Positions 7,401 to 12,407 of a stretch of DNA of 12,407 bases are shown in pieces. Below the pieces are notes generated by a model. It was not told the DNA's origin. It did not search any database and saw only the letters and a list, made by a program, of their open reading frames with translations. How positions within the stretch are numbered: the first letter of the stretch is position 1; every line of letters starts with the position of its first letter. The translations under genes and the position numbers were made by a program. Source of the stretch: Elusimicrobiota bacterium (GTDB lineage: Bacteria > Elusimicrobiota > Elusimicrobia > F11). The stretch covers positions 1-12,407 of the forward strand of contig JAKLIS010000016.1 of the NCBI GenBank assembly GCA_022709485.1, given 5' to 3'.

Positions 7401-10400
7401 AATGGGGGAAGGTCCAGGCGGTCAGTTGGGCGGGCAAACCCTCTTCCCCGCGCAATTGTTCAAGGCCTAACCGTTTGCGGTAATCTTCCGCCGACAATTT
7501 GCGGATTTTCACTTTTATGGAAATATTATCCGCTGTTTTGTCCAATTCCTTTTTTCTTATGAGGGTAACAAGTCTATCCAGGTTGCGAATGTTTCCGTGA
7601 GATTCAATAATTTTTTTCCATTCGTCTTGAATTTTTCCAATTTGGGGATTCCCCGGATTTTTACTTGCCCACTCATCCCACATGGCCTGAACGCCGCGAT
7701 ACCAAACATGAGGCCTGATGACATTATTTAAATTTTTCTTTTTTACTAGCGCCTCCAATTCCTTAAAGGACATTCCCAGCCTTTTAAGTTCTTGGTCAAG
7801 GACCCGATCTTGAATGTCATGAAGTTTTTGGAGAAGAAGTTTTGTGGTGCTGGAAGGCAGGCTATTGATACTGCCTTCTTCTTTGGGTAATTCCATCATC
7901 GAAAATTTTATATCAAGATAATCCCCCAATTCTTGATACATCTTAAACCAATGAGCCATGTGGACATGAAATCCATAAGTGTCGTGCTGAAAGGGTCCCC
8001 TAGGATAATTTTGCCACCGGAGCGCTCCCAAGGATGGTTTATGGACCTCATAATATTCACCCCAGTGAATATTATCGGCCAAAATCAAAAGCCAAAAGGG
8101 AACCACCTTAATAAACTCATCATCGGATAGGGAAATCACGTTTTCAAATGTCCGGTTGGTATAGGCAAGCCATTCGTAAAATTCAGGCACATTTTTTTCC
8201 TTCAAGATCCAAATCAGGGATTTCAGAGTGGTGACGCTAATGGTTTGAGAATACTCATAATTTCGAGTCAACGTTAGAGATGGAAAACCCGGGAGATCCT
8301 GAAATATTTGAAAAAATGGATCTAAATGGTTTACCGACGGAGAAAAATAGTTGTATCTATCCCTTGGTTTCACCCATTCTTTCAGATCAGGGACTGCCTG
8401 ACCGTTGAGCATTTGCTCTTCAACCGAAACAGTTTCATAAATATCTCCCACCATAGGGATAATGGATCGGCCATCCTCCAACAAAAGGGGAGGAGTCACA
8501 GCGCCATAAAGCCCAGAATCTTTTGTTTGGGGATGGGTCCACCCAAATTTGGCATCGATTGAAACAAAAACATTCATCGGAATGGGTGAAACAATCGGAG
8601 AATCGGGAGAAGAAACATCGGCCAGTTCATTTCCCCACGCCTCGAGGGCCTCCTGGGGCGTTTTGGGCAAAGGCCGAGGGGATCTTCGGGATGACCCGCG
8701 GAAAATAGTCATCAGAAAAACAAACAACCCGCTCAAAATAAGAACCGGCCAGTAACGAGGCTCGGGGTTTGCCAGAATTGTTTGAGTAGATTCGAAAGCT
8801 CCAGAGGATATGGCGGCCAGTCCCAAGGGCAAAACCGAGTTCATAGAAAAGTCGCCCCAGGGGAAAGGCGGATCTTCTGGCCTATCATCCTCGTTGGAAT
8901 GGATTCCCAGCATTCTCTTTAATTCCTTGATGAAGTTTTGCCGAGTTGTTGCTTGGAGGTAAGGCCTCACCCCGAAGTAATCGATTTCTTCATCGGTTCC
9001 CTTGTTGGCAAACCATGATCCCACAAAGGTGAAAAGGTCATTGCTATTATGGACCAGCATGGGAACAACCATCAGCTCATTTCGATTCCAGCGGGCGGCG
9101 GCATTGCGAACATAACGGAGATCCTTCAACGGGTCGATTTCTTCCCCTCGTTTCTGAACAAAATGGTGGCTTATATAATGGAGCACATTCATAAGCAGTT
9201 GCCGCAAATAAATGTCGATTCTTTCCTGGGAGCCAACTGGTGACCCGACCGCCCGTCTTTCCGCCAAATGTAATATGTCGGTATCGCGGTAATTAATTTT
9301 TTCCGGGTTCAGGCTCATCTCGTCTTTACCGATTTTGAAATTTTGCTGTTCCAGTTTATGGATAAGGCCAGAGGAAGCTCCCCTGAAAAAATACACCACC
9401 GGCTTTTCCTTTCGGCTTTGCTCCTCCATCAGGGCAAATTGTTGTTTGTAACGGCTCCGTATCATTCGAGCCGCCACCTCAACGGCGGTGTCCATCCCAG
9501 ATAGAAAAATTGAAAAGTTCCTACTATTTTTTAAGGGAGAGAAAACGGATTGTTGGCCGGAAGGTTCCTTCAAAACCTGGGGAGTTAAAGCCGCATTAAC
9601 GGAAAGATTTTTTCCTTCCATTGAAAAATGGTTCATGGCCCATTCTTCAAAAGTTGTGGGAGTGAGTTTGATTTCAACTTTTCGTTTGTTGGCCCACCGA
9701 AATAACATGGTCCAGAAAGGGGGATGATTTTGAAGATCCTCTTCGGTTAATTCCCCGCGGGCGGCTTTTTCTGTGTGAAGAAGAGCACGTTGAGTCATAT
9801 GATTGAATCCCATCCGCATATAATCTTCCAGGGATGGATCCGCCCAATGAATAACAGGGGGCTGTTCCACGTCCTGACTTAAACTCACATCCATGACGTT
9901 CATGGGGCTTCCAAATTGCTGATAATCAAAAGCGGGCCCTAAATAATCAAGGACGACGGAAAGTCCTTTAAATTTCTTGTAGGCCTTATCCAATTGTTTT
10001 TCCAAGGCCTCGAGCTTATCGGAATCCACAAAAGTGAGGTCGACGGGGATGATGGTTCCTTCAGGGGAACCCCCGGGCCTATTTTTCCCTTGACCGCGTG
10101 CCCGAGCGGCCGCCACAATCGGGAATCCCGTGAGAGTTATTATCCAATTGCGGGTAAGGGCGTAAATGACCAGGCAAACCACGGCGGTGAGACCTCCCAA
10201 AACCCACGGGTTTCTAAATAATTCCCAAAGATTGATTTTTTGATGGAATTGAAATTCCTTTTTCACATCTCCCTTCACCGGATCCACTTCCCAACCCAGT
10301 TGGGTGCCTTGCACTGTGAGGGACACTTTTTTGGGGGAATAATTTATTTTCTCAGGATCAATTCTTTCCCCGGCCAAACGTTTCAGAATTTTGGCCACTT

Positions 10401-12036
10401 GAGGCTTGGTGGCTCGGCCCAGAGACACCCAAATTTTTCTTAAGGCCCCCATCATGGCCAAATGAATAACGACCACTCTTCCCCACGCGGGAGGCGCCAT
10501 GAAAAGCTTTTGCCCTTGAACCAGTTTCTCCAAAGGAGTTTTATCTTGAGTAAACACGTTGAGGTAATTGGAACCGGATTCAATGTTGGCTTGGGTCAAA
10601 CGGGGAACAACCGGGATAACGGTGAACCCCTTCTCAACCAGTTTTTTCTCAATCCCCGGAGCGTGAAAACCCCCAGTCACCAAGACGGCATTTTTTATAT
10701 CGGGGGCCTTCATCGCGTTTATGACGTTGGCGGCCATGCGATCATCACGAGTCTGGGCTTCCAAATAAAATTGTTCGAATGAAGCCAGGTTCGGGATTGG
10801 GACGAGAAAACGGGCTTTGGTTTCCTCGAATTTTTTCCATTCATCAGGCGTAAGAGAGAATTCCGACAGTTTCTTGGCCAGATTCAGAAAATGGCTTAAT
10901 TGGGTCAATCTCTTTTCTTGGGGAGTGGTTGCCAACTTAGAATATCCGGCATCCTCCACCTCTTGAAGTTCTTTCAATAATTGATCCGGGTTAAGGCGGT
11001 TACAGGCCAGGATATAATTGATGTAATTTTCCAGGGCAGGGAAGCGGCTGATATTTATACCGGCCCTTTTGGAGAGATTTAACAAGAACTTAATGAAATC
11101 TTCTTCGCTCACCGTCCCGATTTTTAATTCCGTAGCGGCGGAGAGCAAATTCGTCATGGTCTTTTCATTAAATCGACGTGAAAGTTGGAGGATGATTTCC
11201 GCGCGCTCCGATTCCACGCGGGGCAAATTAAGATGTGTTTCCAAGTCCTGCGCTTGAATAAATTGACGGACTTCAGGGCCCAGGGGGAGAGATTGCTTGG
11301 CCAAAATTTGGGCGTATTCGCCGGTTGTTTTTCGCCCCTGATGAAAAAGCTGAATGCCGGTGTCAAAAGCCCGAAGAGCGGGATTAAAGAGTTTCTCCTT
11401 TTGGCGGTCTAGTTGAACGAATGTCTTTTCCCAAAATTTTTTAAAACTCTCTTCCATGGAGGCTGAAATCCGAAAGGCGTGGACGTTTCGACCGTAATGA
11501 ATTTTATCGTCCACCCCAATGAATTTTGGCGCGGGGCTGGGCATGGTGAGAGCCGCGTGGATTGCTCCGGATATTTGTTTTTCTTTGAGCGCGATATCCG
11601 CGACGAAGTGAATGATTTGAGATTCAGGAAAATTTCGAAAATTCGAGACATCGATGGCACTGAAAGCCCCTTCCAAGGCCACCAAGTCAATTCTTTTTTC
11701 CGTGGATAAATCCTTAATCATATGGCTGATGTTGGATTGAGCTTCGATGTTCATGTGAACGTCTTGGATGTGAAAAATCGTTTTGCCGTTGGGGTTTACC
11801 GGTTTTTCGACGCCGCGGATGGTGCCCCATTTATAGGAAACCATTTTGGGAGAAAAGTTAAAGGAAGTGGGTTTGGGGAGTGGATTTTTAAGAACCAAGG
11901 TGGCCAAAATCTGATGTGTTTTATTTCTTTCCAACCAGAAATTTGTTTCCAGTTTATACGGCCACACACAGCTTACCGATAAGAAAACGGAAGCCAAAGC
12001 GAGTGTGGCTGTGCTGTGCAATCTCCAATTCTTCAT
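4417..12036 (-). CDS. Giant (2,539 aa) Tiki-like multidomain membrane protein
   Basis: One uninterrupted frame from ATG at 12036 to TAA at 4417-4419. The N-terminus is signal-like (MKNWRLHSTA, a hydrophobic run, LSVSC with Cys23), which supports this start. Order: Tiki-like domain, about 80-505 (HIQDVH 89-94, LEGAF 121-125, GVDDKIH 174-180, VTGGFH 453-458); membrane segments at 611-642; an unrecognised region 660-1060; membrane segments at about 1067-1085 and 1095-1112; an unrecognised region with a His cluster (1351-1362); a possible kinase-like region, about 1575-1850; about five membrane helices, 2141-2288; a soluble C-terminus, 2289-2539. The first domain is paralogous to that of the gene at 1-4141, but the rest is not visibly alike. 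By position and hydrophobicity it is probably envelope-anchored. The reaction is unknown. Confidence 0.95.
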   Translation of the reverse strand: MKNWRLHSTATLALASVFLSVSCVWPYKLETNFWLERNKTHQILATLVLKNPLPKPTSFNFSPKMVSYKWGTIRGVEKPVNPNGKTIFHIQDVHMNIEAQSNISHMIKDLSTEKRIDLVALEGAFSAIDVSNFRNFPESQIIHFVADIALKEKQISGAIHAALTMPSPAPKFIGVDDKIHYGRNVHAFRISASMEESFKKFWEKTFVQLDRQKEKLFNPALRAFDTGIQLFHQGRKTTGEYAQILAKQSLPLGPEVRQFIQAQDLETHLNLPRVESERAEIILQLSRRFNEKTMTNLLSAATELKIGTVSEEDFIKFLLNLSKRAGINISRFPALENYINYILACNRLNPDQLLKELQEVEDAGYSKLATTPQEKRLTQLSHFLNLAKKLSEFSLTPDEWKKFEETKARFLVPIPNLASFEQFYLEAQTRDDRMAANVINAMKAPDIKNAVLVTGGFHAPGIEKKLVEKGFTVIPVVPRLTQANIESGSNYLNVFTQDKTPLEKLVQGQKLFMAPPAWGRVVVIHLAMMGALRKIWVSLGRATKPQVAKILKRLAGERIDPEKINYSPKKVSLTVQGTQLGWEVDPVKGDVKKEFQFHQKINLWELFRNPWVLGGLTAVVCLVIYALTRNWIITLTGFPIVAAARARGQGKNRPGGSPEGTIIPVDLTFVDSDKLEALEKQLDKAYKKFKGLSVVLDYLGPAFDYQQFGSPMNVMDVSLSQDVEQPPVIHWADPSLEDYMRMGFNHMTQRALLHTEKAARGELTEEDLQNHPPFWTMLFRWANKRKVEIKLTPTTFEEWAMNHFSMEGKNLSVNAALTPQVLKEPSGQQSVFSPLKNSRNFSIFLSGMDTAVEVAARMIRSRYKQQFALMEEQSRKEKPVVYFFRGASSGLIHKLEQQNFKIGKDEMSLNPEKINYRDTDILHLAERRAVGSPVGSQERIDIYLRQLLMNVLHYISHHFVQKRGEEIDPLKDLRYVRNAAARWNRNELMVVPMLVHNSNDLFTFVGSWFANKGTDEEIDYFGVRPYLQATTRQNFIKELKRMLGIHSNEDDRPEDPPFPWGDFSMNSVLPLGLAAISSGAFESTQTILANPEPRYWPVLILSGLFVFLMTIFRGSSRRSPRPLPKTPQEALEAWGNELADVSSPDSPIVSPIPMNVFVSIDAKFGWTHPQTKDSGLYGAVTPPLLLEDGRSIIPMVGDIYETVSVEEQMLNGQAVPDLKEWVKPRDRYNYFSPSVNHLDPFFQIFQDLPGFPSLTLTRNYEYSQTISVTTLKSLIWILKEKNVPEFYEWLAYTNRTFENVISLSDDEFIKVVPFWLLILADNIHWGEYYEVHKPSLGALRWQNYPRGPFQHDTYGFHVHMAHWFKMYQELGDYLDIKFSMMELPKEEGSINSLPSSTTKLLLQKLHDIQDRVLDQELKRLGMSFKELEALVKKKNLNNVIRPHVWYRGVQAMWDEWASKNPGNPQIGKIQDEWKKIIESHGNIRNLDRLVTLIRKKELDKTADNISIKVKIRKLSAEDYRKRLGLEQLRGEEGLPAQLTAWTFPHLVGRLAFFFGVGGGVKTTSSQGIRMPLKSPQEFLEAFIQGREFGYFPARLDFKGLGTAKPKLHRFVENENIVTINEDKSLTVTSMPDSFTHRVSEITGKNLNPRVLLELEENGITKQIGVTEFIQRPGIFLRTRYQPGFPSPRGTQLKLFGAETIHGEKKMAELGGRPIYDTRAQFILGEPPSGEEVVAGDVRLTEDDENGPSLRLAEAMEEFRLSPEKSLLGKLKAEGQLENYLRRFFLGLGNNHFALVAMGKVLVLLGAGRFLHMRLGEKTPDLAESYLFFLNNTDINSGRLGDFGDFDSLKDSFNDIAPQRDTEASIALLLSMAAEFLDDLTRAGIIEPNGHLKNELLNLYIEGFTHSPNAPAPNLESIRLNKVQFSGEEIPVCGEFGKTTNNYKRILQDTPFESAMEVLMKTVKYFLRHWPVSDMIPWESGGMYASSPTRFSPYFDYLSSDHGISDSATLSWVQQLTRERPAGYAAYVNDNRFGAQASATIRPEYRPLLNAMERVREKLSGVNNKFEEILTAELAEMGEPKPPFFEELKDLLLNLHQAFNTQDSAVMLQGKAIPLEAALQRLNEIRQAMNQPAGEKDGMVNPGTIGILWLPILFFLERLGLRHIWAFRITSSAAAVTEGTVTFLALWNFGFTSQAAMVSILLLALFHLAGGVYVWNKNIQRWQLKFFWQFKGSPHKAFLPFAGAAVLASAGIIPLALFSHLSISTLAPIWVLITGPHLIGNVVLTFLVRLKTFELTREVRTIERRIESAWNTGEKISPHVEAILFELSYKKPAIHDIGKAFDKRFYVNEKLGRSVMLSHIVHYSKEMKRKLTSNFSKALNSLLHASEWRDPAVIIVHIKSAEEWDDFTQVESKCDRKGQVVIGIFEEDAGAEVKIEEFDKASHGVVLIKLTELMADAAGLYSYDDVLGHKAIRQIPAIQLLNKNKFDGGQIFVVSRHAVPFTASERLARIMAILINLGEGWVHTSLSFILNAAQIATNHA
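5167..5619 (-). other. Polytopic membrane region, possibly a degenerate CPBP protease
   Basis: Residues about 2140-2290 hold roughly five hydrophobic helices: 2143-2160, 2166-2190, 2192-2213, 2236-2257 and 2262-2288. Three features recall the CPBP (CAAX/bacteriocin-processing) intramembrane protease family: a Glu in TEGTV (2177), a His in LALFHL (2206) and an HxxxN in GPHLIGN (His2276, Asn2280). The family's EExxxR motif is not present, so activity would be doubtful. That it is a membrane domain is much surer than the family name. Confidence 0.3.
6487..7314 (-). other. Possible kinase-like (weakly SelO-like) region
   Basis: This covers about residues 1575-1850. GREFGYFPARLDFKGLGT (1586-1603) recalls the QFG and LQLKGAG stretches near the start of the SelO pseudokinase core. 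NNTDINSGRLGDFGDF (1830-1845) recalls the SelO stretch MNTDN...G.T.DYGPF, which supplies the catalytic-loop Asn and the DFG Asp (Asp1841 here). Order matches, but the spacing is longer than in SelO and the second Asn of NTDN is replaced by Ile1834, with Asn1835 beside it. SelO transfers AMP to proteins. This is a pattern-level resemblance only, and the region may be a different kinase-fold or an unrelated domain. Confidence 0.28.
10522..11799 (-). other. ChaN/TraB/Tiki-like domain of the first gene
   Basis: This covers about residues 80-505. Key positions are His94 in HIQDVH, Glu122 in VALEGAF, Asp176-Asp177 and His180 in GVDDKIHYGRNV, and His458 in VTGGFHAPGI. These mirror His82, Glu110, Asp164-Asp165, His168 and His444 of the neighbouring gene with almost equal spacing. 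From family knowledge, Tiki/ChaN/TraB/EreA proteins share an N-terminal His, a Glu and a late GxxH that build a metal or haem site, and include a Wnt protease, haem-binding proteins and an esterase. Which activity applies here is unknown. The fold call rests on motif order only. Confidence 0.55.
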
Positions 12037-12047
12037 TTGGTTAAAGA

Positions 12048-12051
12048 CCCT
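12048..12051 (-). promoter_or_regulatory. Weak ribosome binding site of the first gene
   Basis: AGGG lies 11 bases before the ATG at 12036. The match is short and the spacing long, in contrast to the GGAGG of the downstream gene. If both genes lie on one transcript, the second may be translated better than the first. Confidence 0.3.
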
Positions 12052-12074
12052 GGAAAATAGTTTACGTCAGCTGG

Positions 12075-12093
12075 TCTTAAGATTTTCTTAAGA
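12075..12093. promoter_or_regulatory. Tandem 8-base palindromes upstream of the first gene
   Basis: TCTTAAGA occurs twice (12075-12082 and 12086-12093), separated by TTT on the plus strand. Each copy is a perfect palindrome, and the centres are 11 bases apart, about one helical turn. The pair ends 38 bases before the start codon, where an operator or promoter would lie. No clear -10/-35 pair can be placed around it. Confidence 0.4.
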
Positions 12094-12295
12094 AGTTGGA
12101 ACAATCTTGTAAAAAAAGGCTACCGGAATAGAGAGAGGATTTTTCGGGGGGTAAATGAGCAGAGGGTCAGGGTGAATTTGACCGGTTTAGTTAAAGTCAA
12201 GAAATCACTAGAAAAAACAGGGTTTTTCTTCGATTAGTTGGGAGTTGGCCGAGGCAATTTTTGGGGAGGGGTCGGGGAAGAAGGGGTCACCCATT

Positions 12296-12318
12296 AGGAG
12301 TCCCCCGTCAAGGGGTGC
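12296..12318. repeat. G/C-block hairpin element, copy upstream of the first gene
   Basis: The plus strand reads AGGAGTCCCCC, GTCAA, GGGGTGC, which resembles the element at 4357-4380. On the minus strand it is followed within 20 bases by a small dyad, GGGTGACCC (12292-12284), and further C4 blocks. It lies 260 bases upstream of the giant gene and may be the end structure of whatever gene precedes the window. Confidence 0.4.
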
Positions 12319-12407
12319 ATAGAAATCCCACTAAAGAATTCGTCCTGCATAATTCTTCTATAAATCTGTCTTTGACTTCTGCGGCGACGCGCCCGAGTTT
12401 TCAATTA

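Larger units (their letters stand above)
12037..12407 (-). other. Non-coding region upstream of the first giant gene
   Basis: I find no credible gene in these 371 bases. They hold the weak RBS, the tandem TCTTAAGA palindromes, an imperfect dyad at 12178-12200 (TTGAC...GTCAA around TTTA-GT-TAAA), an A/T hairpin at 12210-12229 (AGAAAAA...TTTTTCT) and the G/C-block element at 12296-12318. One minus-strand frame is open from the edge to a TAG at 12360-12358, too short to call as the end of an upstream gene. Confidence 0.6.

Noticed and set aside
12195..12200. TTGACT on the minus strand as a -35 box for the first gene
   Set aside because: The hexamers at proper spacing (ATTCAC, AATTCA) are poor -10 boxes.
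12210..12229. AGAAAAA...TTTTTCT hairpin as a terminator
   Set aside because: The stem is entirely weak A/T apart from one G-C pair at each end, so it is unlikely to terminate on its own; kept only as a note in the upstream region.
12358..12405. Open minus-strand frame from the window edge to a TAG, possible end of an upstream gene
   Set aside because: Only 15 codons are visible, so it cannot be told from chance; the other two minus frames contain stops at the edge.
1..12407. tRNA, rRNA, CRISPR, insertion sequence or integrase signals
   Set aside because: I looked for cloverleaf arms, regularly spaced repeats, terminal inverted repeats and transposase motifs and saw none.

Overview
The window looks like a piece of an uncultured, Gram-negative-type bacterial genome. 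Two very large multidomain membrane or secreted proteins sit head to tail on the minus strand, and nothing else in the window is convincingly coding. Giant ORFs, and this style of N-terminal domain (an HIQDVH...EAQ.NI motif followed by LEGAF and later VTGGFHAPG), bring Candidatus Omnitrophota (former OP3) to mind. That assignment comes from memory of the family style and was not tested by a search. I see no RNA genes, transposases, insertion sequences or CRISPR arrays.

Layout in the direction of transcription, from high to low coordinates. Bases 12407-12037 are a non-coding upstream region with several short dyads and a G/C-block hairpin. Bases 12036-4417 hold one unbroken gene for a 2,539-residue protein. 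It has a signal sequence, a ChaN/TraB/Tiki-like domain, membrane segments, long unrecognised stretches, a possible kinase-like (weakly SelO-like) region, a cluster of about five membrane helices and a soluble C-terminus. Bases 4416-4142 are an intergenic region with a second copy of the G/C-block hairpin, a terminator-like structure and a strong Shine-Dalgarno. Bases 4141-1 hold a second giant gene, open for 1,380 codons and running off the window. Its N-terminal domain is clearly paralogous to that of the first gene, but it is followed by a membrane region, an HD-type metal phosphohydrolase-like domain, a HEAT-like repeat and a second copy of the HD domain.

The two genes appear to come from one duplication in which the N-terminal Tiki-like module was kept and the rest was exchanged or diverged. 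Both have Cys at residue 23 after a hydrophobic stretch. Both have the sequence CTTAAGAC about 40 bases upstream of the start. Each is preceded by a similar C4/G4 hairpin. The simplest reading is a family of envelope-anchored proteins that join a shared extracytoplasmic module to different effector or output modules. The substrate and biological role are unknown.
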